From assembly GCA_963693285.1 (NCBI GenBank), contig OY848920.1:7453135-7517134 (forward strand): a DNA stretch of 64,000 nucleotides. The letters are read 5' to 3'. Positions 46,601 to 57,464 of the stretch are shown piece after piece; the stretch's first letter is position 1, and each line of letters opens with the position of its first letter. The translations under genes and the position numbers were made by a program. Under the pieces are notes generated by a model. The model saw only the letters and a program-made list of their open reading frames with translations, had not been told where the DNA came from and searched no databases. Source of the DNA: Xestospongia muta (taxonomy: Eukaryota > Porifera > Demospongiae > Haplosclerida > Petrosiidae).

Positions 46601-49600
46601 ATATACAAGTTTAATATCTGTACTCACTATCTTGATAATAGGATCTTCAGAAACAGTTGCTAGTATGTTAAAGAACAATTCAGAGGATGAGGAATCTGAC
46701 AATCAAGGTATGTGCTATGTAAAATTATTGGATAAGTTGTAATTGTATAAACTCAGCCATATATGTTAATGATACTTTAATAAGATGCTAATTTTTAAAT
46801 GAAGCATTTGTTTTTTGAAATGCTTGATCATCCATACCCATTATTAAAGCACTCATGATAGAGACTAATTAGGTATTGATTGCTATTTGTATTGATTGTT
46901 AAGGTTGCAGTTAGAATGCTCATTGTGACATTAATTCTTGAGTTTTGTCACTTTTATTATTGAGTTAAAGTGTGATAAGTAACAATTACATGAAATGTTT
47001 CTTTGAACACTTTAAATACCAATCAGTCATCTACCACTATAGTTATAAGCTATAGACCATTTCATACTTTAAGTTTAATTAATATCATCTGGTGTGTTAT
47101 TGTATTGCGTAAAAATACAGTACAATTAGATGATTCGATCATTTAATTTGTATGATGTTATAAGCAATGACCCCATGTCTTTGGTTTTTTATTAAATGAT
47201 TATTATTGCACTCTGCCCTGTGCCAAGAGACATGATGAATATTACATGTCGTCCATGGACACTCAGAAGACTATTAATATTAACTACATATAAATTACAT
47301 AAAAACTGAAAGAAGAGGAAGGGAAACGTAATAAGAACACACATGATTGCATGAGTTTAAAAGACATGTATCATTATTAAGTGATGATTTCATGTAGTTT
47401 AGTGACTTATTCTGCTTGATTTTGGTAACTGGACCTGCATGAAGAAAAACAAAAATACTTTCCCATTTGAATGTATTGAATACAGGCCATTACCACAAAG
47501 TTGTGATAGTGGTTATGAATATTTTTATTACAATCAGTCAAGCTTTCAATATCACACTCCATCTTAATATATTCAAGATAGGGCTAGAATCTAATCTGTA
47601 GATCGACTATGCCAACATCAAGTACACATATTTGTAAATTAGTGGTTATTATATCCAGTTCTATCAAGGTAGCTTTTTAAATAAGCTTCTAAGAATCATC
47701 TTTACTTTAAAGTTTAACTAAAATTGTAGTGCTAAAATGTATTTAGCATATGTGTTATATCACTGGCTACCTCAACATATTGACTGAACCTATTACTGCC
47801 AGTCTTCCTGGAATGATGTTATAACAACAAATGTTTACCATTTGCCAGGTGGTATGTATAGCATTGCTTCACTCTGTATTTCATTGCTTATTACTAGCTA
47901 CACCTAAACTCATAAACCCTTTCAAGTGTGCACATCTTTTTTATACCAATCTAGTTTATTAGTAAATGCTATAATCATTATGTACAATTTGAATGTTATT
48001 TTACAGGTGCATTACCAGTTGAAGTTATGGCAGACTATCCATTTCCTGAAGAAGAGACTTTAGAAAACAAGGTACGGAAGTAATTTGATATCTTTTTAAT
48101 CAATGTTTGATGTTTTAGAAATTTCACAATAATAATGTATACATACTGATGTACATGCATACATGCATACATGCATATTATGGGCTAATTAATTATTTTA
48201 TAAGAGTTATAAGTAATACTAGATTGAAGAAATGTGTAAAGTAATATACGCATTCACCCAAGTTTTTTTAGGCTGGTTTAATAATATTATTAATGAGCTT
48301 GATTTTTCTATGTAGGATGATAGAGATCAGGTGGAATCTGGAATTTTACCTTCTAAAGAACCTGAATGTGTACCTGGTACTGATTTACCTCTCACATTAA
48401 ACCCGTCTCGTGAGGTTCAGAGTGCACCAATATCTGATGAAAATGGTTAGCTATAACATTAGATTATATAACAAAACTTAAGAATATATTTTGGATGATG
48501 TAAGTTTATTAAACCAGATTGTGCTTGATTCCACTTTTGTTATTTATTTTTAAAATCAATTTTATAATGTTTTAATGGCTTGTTTCCCTTATGTTAAAAA
48601 AACATGTCAAGTAGTAAAGTTGTAGTGAAGCTTGTTGGTTTTATATCATGTCTATGCACTATAGCTGAGTACAAATGATTTCTTTATGATATGAATAAAT
48701 TGGCCATGTGTTTACAAAAGCCGCATACTTTTTATATCTTGTATTGATTTATATATCAATGTGGCCATTTCTCTATTATAGAGGTGACCATACCTGCTGA
48801 TTGGTTGAAGAATGCAATTATCAATCCTAACATCACAGCCAAAGCTGCACCTTTTATTCTCTGTATTACGGGTTTGCCTAATAGCAGTCAGTCGATTGCT
48901 ACTCAAAGCTTACTGAAGCAATTGCATAGGAGACAAGTTCCTGTAAACAATGAACATGGTGTATCTTTTTATGAAGCATCAGCAGTAAGAAAACCTGCCT
49001 CTACATCATTGATCTATTCCAGTACATTTAACTATGCTTTAGTCATGGAATCAGCTATAAAACAACATCTTTATTTGCAAGGAAAGTTTATTAAGAATAT
49101 TGAAGTTCCTAGCTTTCCCAAATCCATTTTTGACAATGATGATGATCTTGATTGTCATTTCAGACAAATGATTTATGATTTTTATTGCAACAGAGCATCT
49201 CCAGGAAACCATCCTGGTTGGAATCAAGGTCTACCAAGTGGAATTGCCATGATCAACATATGGGATGTTGGTACTAGCAAAACAGCCCTTTATATTCTTC
49301 CTATGTTAGCTGGTCATCTTTACAGTAGCCATGTATGGATGTTTTTTGACCTTTTACGTGATCTTCCCCATCTTTATGACCCTCCAGAGATATCAAGTGA
49401 AGAATATGACCAAGCATCTCTACTAAAATGGCGTGTTCGACTTTATCATCTTTTTCGTTCAGCTCAACTGGGATCATCAAAGTATCATGATCGCTCCAAT
49501 GTATGTAAGTTAGTGGCCTGTCATCATGGCTCTGTTGGAAATGGTGAAGTAGAACATATGAAAGACCAGTTTGTAAAAAGGGCCAGAGTTGCAGCTGCTC

Positions 49601-51681
49601 AATTAAATGTTGAGAAACTTGTTGATATGCAAGATGTTATATCATTTGTTTTAGAAGACAAGGAAGGTTTACTCAATAAAACATTTGATCATATTGTTAA
49701 TATGGAGCTCAATAAACCTATTTCTCTTCCTCTCTCGTACATTTTCCTTCGTAGCTTATATTACCAAATACAAGATTTATTATATGTCAAAAAGGATGTT
49801 TTGCGGTCAAAAGCAAGGGAACTAAAATTAGTTGATGATGATTTTGAGGATTTTTGCAAATTTTTTACATCTGCTGGTAGCATCATTGATATCAGTCTTA
49901 TCAACAAAGAGTCCAATATTGTCATTCTACAACCTGTTCCTTATTTTCATGAGCTAGACAAACTGTTTCATCTATCTTCTGACATCGACCCCCTAGTTAC
50001 AAAATATGGATTAGTAACAGAATCAAGAGCAACAAATATATATGGTGATGCAGAGAAAGCTGTTGTCATTATGAGCTCCCTTGTGCATTTTGGAATAGCG
50101 GTGGAAATAGAACAAAATCGAATAAGTAATTTGCCTCCCCTTAGTGACCATGAGCGTGTTTATTATGTTCCTGATGCAAGTACAGCACCAGCTATTATTG
50201 GTTATGAACTGAATGCAATGTGTCTGTTACGTGATGTCAATCGACCAATGATACACTCAAAAGTTGCCTTTACTAAATTATTCCTTAAAAGGTATGAGGA
50301 AGCTATGCTATATATTCCTGAGCACCCTCACATTAATGTGACAAGCATTAGAGCACACTCACGCAGTACAGATGACGGAGTTATTTTTAAAATGGTTTAT
50401 CTTGGTGATGCTATTGAGTTTCGTTTTCCACCACAGCAACTATATGAAGATGTTATAGAGCAAGTCATTGCTGTATGCCATAAAATGATGGAAATGACAA
50501 ATTTCAAATACAATTTTGCTGTTATGTGTTCAAATGAAGCCGACCAAACTGCTGTGTATAAACTTCAGCAACATTATCATCACCTACCAAATAATGAGTT
50601 ATGTCAAATGTGCAAAGACAATGGAAGGATTAATAATGCCCTTTCCAAGTACAATGCTGTGCTTAGCAAGGTAATGATAATATTTCCTTGTATGTTATCA
50701 ATATAGTAATCCACACAAAGTGCATGGGCATAGATTATAATAGTTTTATGTTTACTGTAACATTAATTTATTTTTGTTTATTATAGGTGGAAAATCAGGT
50801 TCCTACAAACAGAATTCTAAATGGAGGTAACTATAAATATAATATAATCTTTAGATTCATCATTGGTAAATAGGTTGGTTGTTTTAACCGATTATAGTCA
50901 CTTAGTTTGCATGCAAAGCATTTGTTATTTTCACATCTCACCTAGTGATATGATTCACTACAGATAGGTTGAAACAACTAATTCATTTTTATACTGACAT
51001 ATAATTATATTTTTTAGATCCTTTGTCAATTGATGATGCTTATATTGTTGCCAAGGAAATGTTAGAATTGTCAGACAAAACATTGTATGTTGTTTGTCAA
51101 TGTCTTGGTGTACCAGAAATAATCTTTTTAAAAGAAAAAACAAATTGGAGACTTTGCATGACAATACTAATTGTTTGGGAAGGTTTGTCCAGTGAAAATG
51201 ATGCCTCTAAGAAAACACTTGCTATTAAATTGATGAAAGCTGCCAATGAAATACACAAAGAAAGCGAAGGAGAAAGCAAGAAGCTGGAAATCATAGCAAG
51301 ATCACTTGACTACAAAGGTAAAATTAATAATTTTGTTTGATAGTTTTATTAATTTACACTTTACTCACACATGTCCAGGTATGTCATCAGAATACCAATA
51401 AGAATATCCTATCCTGTCCATGCCTAATCCCACAGTCTCATCTCATATTATATGCATATGATATGAAATGGGAATGTGGGATATCAAGGGAATTCTGATG
51501 CATATCTGGACACACTTCTTTACTGGTTAATATGATATTTATATTTTGAACCAACATTTTCTGATTAGCTTTTCAATTATTCTTACTTTTTATAGTTGCG
51601 CACAGTATGTCTACATTACAAAAATTTAAGGAACAACACAGTCAAAATGAAGATAAAGAGAAGATAGACATCACACTTTAA
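43636..51681 (+). CDS. Gene B: death domain-CARD-like-coiled-coil-pseudo-ROC-COR-death-like protein
   Basis: Thirteen exons: 43636-43939, 44002-44280, 44331-45016, 45083-45197, 45255-45341, 46121-46228, 46642-46707, 48007-48071, 48316-48445, 48782-50670, 50787-50826, 51018-51317, 51596-51681. Their lengths sum to 1384 codons plus TAA with consistent phases. Start is the ATG of MDAIGDFD. Residues ~10-100 are a death domain (KWYQFGVVLEINSAKLDGID). Residues ~102-194 are CARD-like (TEDVISKETFDDV, FGTVLLQSEE). Residues ~195-423 are the shared module. Coiled coils and an acidic linker reach ~613. Residues ~614-1243 are ROC-like then COR-like: P-loop relic GLPNSSQS at ~644-651, DVG at ~775, SLPLSYIFLRSLYYQ and PVPYFHELDKL. 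Residues ~1257-1356 are a death-like helical domain (WRLCMTILIVWEGL). Missing P-loop Lys predicts no normal GTP hydrolysis. No signal peptide; cytoplasmic scaffold is the best inference. Confidence 0.88.
46338..46396 (+). other. Possible alternative terminal exon of gene B
   Basis: After an acceptor (TACCATAG), the phase used by the preceding exon (ending 46228) reads NNSRIIETNVEGSSLEQSI then TAA. If included it would end the protein before the ROC-like part, giving a short death domain-CARD-coiled-coil form. Skipping it keeps the frame to 46642. The matching site in gene A (after 1234) is longer open and lacks this stop. Confidence 0.3.
51365..51515. mobile_element. Foldback hairpin element in last intron of gene B
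   Basis: Terminal repeats of about 22 bp (TGTCCAGGTATGTCATCAGA and the complement before TCTGGACACA), with an inner palindrome around ATATGCATATGATATG. Orthologous in position to 7858-8051 in gene A, so the insertion predates the A/B duplication. Confidence 0.6.
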
Positions 51682-51965
51682 TTACTACATAATTGTTAGG
51701 AACTTACTTTATTAATAACAGTAGTAACTTAGGTACTCCATACAATTGGTAAATAACTATATATACTGTGCATTTCTATATAATACTTTCTTTTATAAAC
51801 TATTCTTTATAGTTAATGAATCTTCACAAAATAACACAATGACACAATAGTGCATTTGATTGCTGAAAGAAGTGTTATACATGTATACTATAGCTACATT
51901 GTGATATCAGTCATTTGATGGGCAATGTTTACCATTGAATAGTAGTACATCCTCAAGAGCAATTA

Positions 51966-52214
51966 ATGATGTATTTTTGTGTCAACTGTACTTTTATGTT
52001 TGTTGTTCTTATCTCTTGCATTGTTTCATACTATGGAGGCTTAAACCACCTTCTTCAGGGCATGAACATTACTTATGTCCCTATTAGGATCTATTCTGAC
52101 AACTTTTCGTGTGGTCATGGTCTATCAGGATCTTTGAATGAACTATCTGATGTTATTTGCATGGATAATTGTGTTGTCTGTACTGGAAAGTATTTCAATA
52201 ACAACACTGTGTAA
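51966..52214 (+). pseudogene. FReD-like N-terminal exon, orphan
   Basis: Encodes a signal-like segment (FMFVVLISCIVSYYG), then YSDNFSCGHGLSGSLNELS and CMDNCVVCTGKYFNNNT, laid out as in the N-terminal region of the copy at 36218 (SDDHIKMYCDN, DDWLTCNRNN). It stops at 52214 and no fibrinogen-like domain follows. A fragment, though a short secreted peptide cannot be excluded. Confidence 0.5.
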
Positions 52215-52426
52215 ACATAAACAGATACGGTGTTGTATTCATATTGTATTTTTCGAATATACATCAGATATAACCTTCAGTATTCTATTAATATCCTCTG
52301 CATGTTGCATATTATAAGTATTGGAACATTATACACTATGTGTGATACAATAGTGTATAACAATTATATACATGCATGTATACCATGTGTATAACATGAG
52401 AACACTATCTGTATAACGTAGTAAAA

Positions 52427-52995
52427 ACGTGGAGACTTTGTATGACAATACTAATTGTTTGGGAAGACTTGTCCAGTGAAAATGATGGCTCTAAGAAAAC
52501 ACTTGCTATTAAACTGATGAAAGCTGCCAATGAAATACACAAAGCAATGGAGAAAGCAAGAAATTGGAATTCATAGCAAAATCACTTCACTACAAAGTTA
52601 AAATTAATAATTTTGTTTGTGAGTTTTATTATTTGCACTTTATTCACACATGTCCAGGTTTGCCATCAGAATACCAATAAACACATCCTATCCAGTCCAC
52701 TCATAATCCCACAATCCTATCTCACATCATATTCATATGATATGAAATAGGATTGTGGGATTTTAACGGACTTCTGATGCAAACCTGGACACACTTCTTT
52801 ACTGGTTAATATATTTATATTTTGAACCAACATTTTCTGATTTGCTTTTCAATTATTCTTACTACTTCTTATAGTTGCATACAGTATGTCTACATTATAA
52901 ATCTTTAAGGAACAACACAGTCAAAATGAACATAAAGAGAAGATAGATATCACACTTTAATTACTACATCGTTGTTAGGAACTTACTTTATTGAT
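52427..52995 (+). pseudogene. Tandem copy of the 3' end of gene B
   Basis: 52432-52610 repeats the second half of exon 51018-51317 (TILIVWEDLSSENDGSKKT) with a frame-breaking deletion (AAGCAATGG instead of AAAGCGAAGG). It is followed by the same intron, including the hairpin element (52644-52795), and the last exon near 52875-52960, which has a stop (ATTATAAATC) where gene B reads STLQKFK. Further homology runs to about 53170. Confidence 0.8.
52644..52795. mobile_element. Third copy of the foldback hairpin element
   Basis: Copied along with the duplicated 3' end of gene B; same TGTCCAGG and TGGACACA ends and inner palindrome. Confidence 0.55.
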
Positions 52996-53561
52996 AACAG
53001 TAGTGACTTAGGTTCTCTATACAATTAGTAAAAAATTACATACTGTATATTTCCATATAATACTTTTATTTATTAACTATTCTATATACTTAAATTAATC
53101 TTCACAAAATAACACAAAGACACAATAGTATACATTTGATTGCTGAATGAAGTGTTATGCATGTACACTATAGCTATACTCTATACTCCATTCTGGTGTC
53201 AATTTCAATGTAAAATGTACTCAGACAAAATTAGTCTGTGTAGTAAATGTATTGTTTCAAAATACTATGTAATATAATTTCATAATGATGATCTGCTGTA
53301 TAGCCTATATCATTAAGTTATGTAATACACATATATATATGAATCCATTCTTTTCTCTGCATGATTATCCATATTGTGGTGTTAGTAATATGATGGCCAA
53401 TGTTTATACCATTGAGTATATAGTAGTTGTGTATCCTCATGACCAATTTATGATGTATTTTTGTGTCAACTATACTATTAGGTTAGGTGTCCTTGTCTCT
53501 TGCATTGTTTCATCCTGTAAAAGCTGAAAGCATCTTAAGGACATGACCATTGCTGACAAGC

Positions 53562-54619
53562 CTGTGCCAAGTGCATTAGTACTTGTACTTAAGTACTAAG
53601 TACAATTATGAAAGTACTTGTGCTTATATATACTTAAGTACTAGTCCTTCCCTCATTTCTGCACAGTACTTGTACTAAGTACTGAAGTGTGTACTTGCAA
53701 GTACTTTGACATTGTTTTAAATCCTTTTAAGGTTATTGATTAAAGAAGAAGTTACCTCTTCATACTTGATTGCATTGGTCAGGTTCAAAATAGATATGAA
53801 AGTCAAAGTTTTTTCATGAGCAGTCATGCATATATCAATAGGTGGATAACATTACTTGTTCAAATTGATGATACTAGTCTTCTTATAAAGCTAATACTCT
53901 CCACCAATGATAATAGAACAAGATTGTGTTGTTTTAGGATGTTTCAGTAGTCAAAGCTTGCTTTGCATGCTTGCAATCATACTTTTCGTCAAACTGTATA
54001 ATGTGAGTTAGAAATCAGTGTGTTTCAATATCAGATTGATCTTTCCTTAAAATCTGTAAATGAGCTTATCTCTATAAAGAGACAATAGTATCAGTTTGAT
54101 CATTCTAATATTCTGTAGTTACTTAGCAAGTGCTCCACCAGTTGGTTGTAGCCTAGACAGATCCAATGATGTCCTTACTGCAATATTTGCAGTTAGCTTT
54201 GAAGTGTCCTTCTGGCTGTGTTTCAGAAACAATGTAGTGTTTAAAACAGCTGGAACTTTGCTAGCAATACACATTCTTTTGAAAGACTGAAAATGAACAA
54301 GTAATGTTGTTGTCCACATGCTTATATATATGCATGACTGCTCATGAGATAACTTTGACTTGTATTATTTTTTACGCTTGATTGATGCAGTCAAGTATAA
54401 AGAGGTAACTCCTTCTTTAATCAATAACCTTAAAAGGACTTAAAATAACTTCAAAGTACTTACAAGTATTTAAGTACTTGCAAATACATAGTTCAGTAGT
54501 TGAGAACAAGTGCAAGTACTGTGTAGAAATGAGGGAAGGACTTGAGTATAAGTACAAATACTTTCATAGCTGTGCTTACAGTATACTTAAGTACAACTAC
54601 CAATGTACATATGCAACAG
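53562..54619. mobile_element. Foldback / hAT-like element with ~270-bp inverted repeats
   Basis: The left arm (53562-53843) is the reverse complement, at roughly 80 percent by eye, of the right arm (54318-54619). Both are full of AAGTACTT words (ACTTGTACTTAAGTACT) and share CCTTCCCTCATTTCT and CTTTTAAGGTTATTGATTAA. The ~470-base centre has no transposase I can support. Subterminal AAGTACTT repeats suggest mobilisation by a hAT-type transposase (inference). No clear target-site duplication, perhaps because of flanking deletion. Confidence 0.65.
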
Positions 54620-54811
54620 AGTGCATGGTTAGGTAGTGGTTACTTCTGTGAAAGTGGATTAATGTCAGCAGAATGTGAGTAATTAGTTTTATATTCCAGT
54701 GATCCTCTGTGGGATGGACAACAAATGTAATGGAAATGAAGGACCATGTTGTGTTAACTCTAAGATCTCATGGTTTATAAAGGCTCTCAATGAGACTACC
54801 ACTGACTACTA

Positions 54812-55262
54812 AAAGGGTTCCCCCTTTAGGTTTGGTCCTCTTTTTTTGTTACAGAGTCCCCCTTTGGCTTGGTATATCGTTTTCGTTACAAAGGGTCCTC
54901 CATTTGTTTGGCCATTTTTTTTGTCACGTTTTTGTCACAAAGGGTCCCCCCTTTTGTTTGGCCGTCATTTTTGTCACAAAGGGTCCCCCCTTAGGTTTGG
55001 TTATCACAAAGGGTCTCCACTTTGGTTTGGCCGTCATTTTCATCACAAAGGGTTCCCCCTTTGGTTTGGCCATTTTTTCCGTCACAATGGTTCCTCCCTT
55101 TGCTTTGGTCAAAGTTTTCGTCACAAAGGGTCCCCCTTTTGTTTGGCCATTGTTTTCATCACTAAGGGTCCCCCCTTTGGTTTGGCCATCATTTTCATTA
55201 CAAAGGGTCCCCTCTTAGGTTTGGTTATCACAAAGGGTCCCCCCTTTCGTTTGGCCATCTAT
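54812..55262. repeat. C/T-rich minisatellite
   Basis: About ten imperfect units of roughly 30-45 bases built on CACAAAGGGTCCCCCCTTTG, GTTTGGCC and ATTTTCATCA. Unit length varies by loss of the GGCCATCATTTT half. Three frames stay open because the unit lacks stops, giving repetitive peptides; these are not counted as genes. Confidence 0.85.
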
Positions 55263-55357
55263 TATTACTACTATTAAATTAAGAATGTGTGGTAGTGAAG
55301 ATCCATCTAATGATGAAGATACTCCTGTGGATATTTTTGAAGTTTGTATTCGCTAAC

Positions 55358-56420
55358 CAATTTTATACTTTCATACTCTTGTGTTTATTTCTCTTACTTT
55401 ACAGCTGATTATTGTTCTTATTGTTAATATTTGATATTTACCATTGCCAGAGGGTTAGTGTTCAAAACTATACATTTAAGAAATTTAATTATAATATGTA
55501 TAGAGTATTATGTACAAAATTAATCATTATGTTTTTAAAGTAAACAACATTGTCTCCAATAAACATATTTGTACCTTTAGCAGCAATAAGTTGAAACAAT
55601 TTAATCAAGGAATATAACAATCCATAAACAAATGAGCAACATCAAGTCCAGTTGCAGTCATTTAGTGTACTGGCAGATTTATTACTGTCTGCTGTAATAT
55701 GATGTAGAGTAGTACTTGTGATAGTAAAGAGGCTGGATAGTCCTCAGTATATGCAAAGCCATAGAAAACTTCTTTATATTTGGGGGAGGGGCTTTGTCAT
55801 CCACCACCCACCATATACTTTTTACACTCTTGTATGACTGTACCTGCTGCTACCTGTCCTTATGGACTAGACAAATCATTACATGACATTGTGGTTAATG
55901 TTACTACTGTTTTAATCACTATTTTATTAGAAAATTGACAATTCATGTAACTAATTATCAAAGTTACAATATTTTAAATGCTTAGCATAGGCTATCACTA
56001 TAGAATTTATTTTATACATTTCCAGCAATAAACATATTTATTAAAGTACATAAAGTGTCATTCTATAGTAATTAGTAATCAAAACAGTATACAAATATGT
56101 ACATGTTGTTAATACCATTCAATGTATTTTGTAGGTGTACATACCAGAAGTGTGGATCAGTTAAAGTAGCCAAACCACATTAACTGATACATATTAATCA
56201 GAATAACTCTGAGTAAATAACAGATTAATCAGTATGCTAATGAACATGATATAAATAATTGTATACATGATTAATTATATTAACAACACGTTGCCTTGGC
56301 AATGATTAAAAATTCATAACATGTTAATTAGCGGTATACTTGAAGCTATATAATACTGTAGCAATGATGCAATTCTATATTTCAACACACGTTTCTAGAC
56401 CGAACTAGAAAAAGCTTAAA
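55358..56420. repeat. FReD-type flank and 5' region of the intact FReD gene
   Basis: 55470-55760 aligns with 33300-33620 and 59560-59830, including a few codons of a FReD relic at 55690-55740. 55780-56120 resembles 59830-60090. The promoter of the gene at 56421 must lie at about 56250-56420; a TATATAAT word at 56347-56354 is a plausible TATA box about 70 bases before the ATG. Confidence 0.5.
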
Positions 56421-57464
56421 ATGAATATAATTGTTTTTTGTTGTCTAATTGCTGGTCTACAAATTGTAGCTAGTGAGGGCTCTTCTGTTTGTATGGCTGA
56501 CTGTACTAGTCTACTAACTCCACATCCTCCCTCACTCTATGAACAATACTGTTGTATTCCTAGTAACAGTGGAAAGACATTTACTGTGAAAGAAAATAGT
56601 AGACTGAATATGATACTCTGTCCATCTACAATACCAACATCTTGCAACAAATATGATTCTTGTAATGCCTTGCTCCAAGCCTTTCCTCTTGCTACTTCAG
56701 GTTATTACAATGTCATTTTAAGTAATGGTAGTATTATCACTGTCTATTGTGATATGGAGGGTAGTAACTGTGATGGTAAGGGAGGCTGGATGAGAGTTGG
56801 ATATCTCAACATGACTGATCCTGGCAGCTCTTGTCCTTCTGGACTAACTCTTCGACAATTTAACAACATAGATCGTGGGCTTTGTGGTCGACCTATGTCT
56901 TCATCTATAATTTTCTCTGCTCATGGATTTAATTACAGCAAAGTGTGTGGTCAAATAAGAGGTTATCAGTTTGGTGTACCAGATGGATTTCCACCTTTAC
57001 ATGGTACTAATGCCATTCCAAATATTGATAATTGTAACACATATGTTGATGGTGTTACTATTACTTATGGTAGTAATCCTCGTAAACATATCTGGACTTA
57101 TGCTTGTGGTGCAAAAGAGACAATTTCAGGAATAAATTATCTTATTCCTTATACTTGTCCATGTAGCACTGACAGTAATGGTACATATGTACCAGAGTGG
57201 ATAGGTAGTGATTACTATTGTGAATCTGGATTAAATTCAGTAGTTTTTGAGGTATTAGTCTTACATTCCAGTGATTCATTGTGGGATGGACAACAATGTA
57301 ATGGAAATGAAGGACCATGCTGTACTAACCCTAAAATGCCATGGTTTATAAAGACTTTTAATGAGACTACCACTGAAGATATTGAATTGAGAATGTGTGG
57401 TAGTGAAGATCCATCAACTGATGAAGATACTCCTCTGGATATTATTGAACTTTATATTCGCTAA
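56421..57464 (+). CDS. Intact FReD-like secreted protein (347 residues)
   Basis: Single exon, ATG to TAA. Residues 1-19 are a signal peptide (MNIIVFCCLIAGLQIVASEG). A Cys-rich N-terminal segment (CMADCTSLL, YCCIPSN) is followed by a fibrinogen-related domain from about residue 75: CDMEGSNCDGKGGWMRVGYL, CPSGLTLRQF, GLCGRPMSS, KVCGQIRGYQFGVPDGFP, YVDGVTITYGSNPRKHIW, DYYCESGL, and a C-terminal Cys cluster (CNGNEGPCCTNP) ending DIIELYIR. Possible N-glycosylation sites include NMT, NYS, NGT and NET. The GGW core is shared with fibrinogen-C, intelectin-like and similar metazoan proteins, and close relatives are abundant in sponges and cnidarians (established knowledge). Likely an extracellular lectin- or matrix-like protein. 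It is the template against which the other copies were judged. Confidence 0.9.
   Translation: MNIIVFCCLIAGLQIVASEGSSVCMADCTSLLTPHPPSLYEQYCCIPSNSGKTFTVKENSRLNMILCPSTIPTSCNKYDSCNALLQAFPLATSGYYNVILSNGSIITVYCDMEGSNCDGKGGWMRVGYLNMTDPGSSCPSGLTLRQFNNIDRGLCGRPMSSSIIFSAHGFNYSKVCGQIRGYQFGVPDGFPPLHGTNAIPNIDNCNTYVDGVTITYGSNPRKHIWTYACGAKETISGINYLIPYTCPCSTDSNGTYVPEWIGSDYYCESGLNSVVFEVLVLHSSDSLWDGQQCNGNEGPCCTNPKMPWFIKTFNETTTEDIELRMCGSEDPSTDEDTPLDIIELYIR

Larger units (their letters stand above)
53440..55357 (+). pseudogene. FReD-like gene broken by two insertions
   Basis: 53450-53550 matches the N-terminal exon at 51966 (MMYFCVN, SCIVSSC). A long-inverted-repeat element then fills 53562-54619. Resuming at about 54628 is the C-terminal region (GSGYFCESGL, DPLWDGQQ), up to NETTTDY near 54808. 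A minisatellite occupies 54812-55262. The tail then continues (LRMCGSEDPSNDEDTPVDIF) to a stop at 55357. The central fibrinogen-like part is missing, so a deletion accompanied the first insertion. Confidence 0.75.

Noticed and set aside
54119..54319. Minus-strand frame in the foldback element as a transposase
   Set aside because: Sixty-odd residues without hAT zinc-finger, RNase-H or dimerisation motifs; probably chance.
54790..55277. Repetitive open frames of 142 and 143 codons as genes
   Set aside because: They are overlapping frames of the C/T-rich minisatellite, with composition set by the repeat unit.
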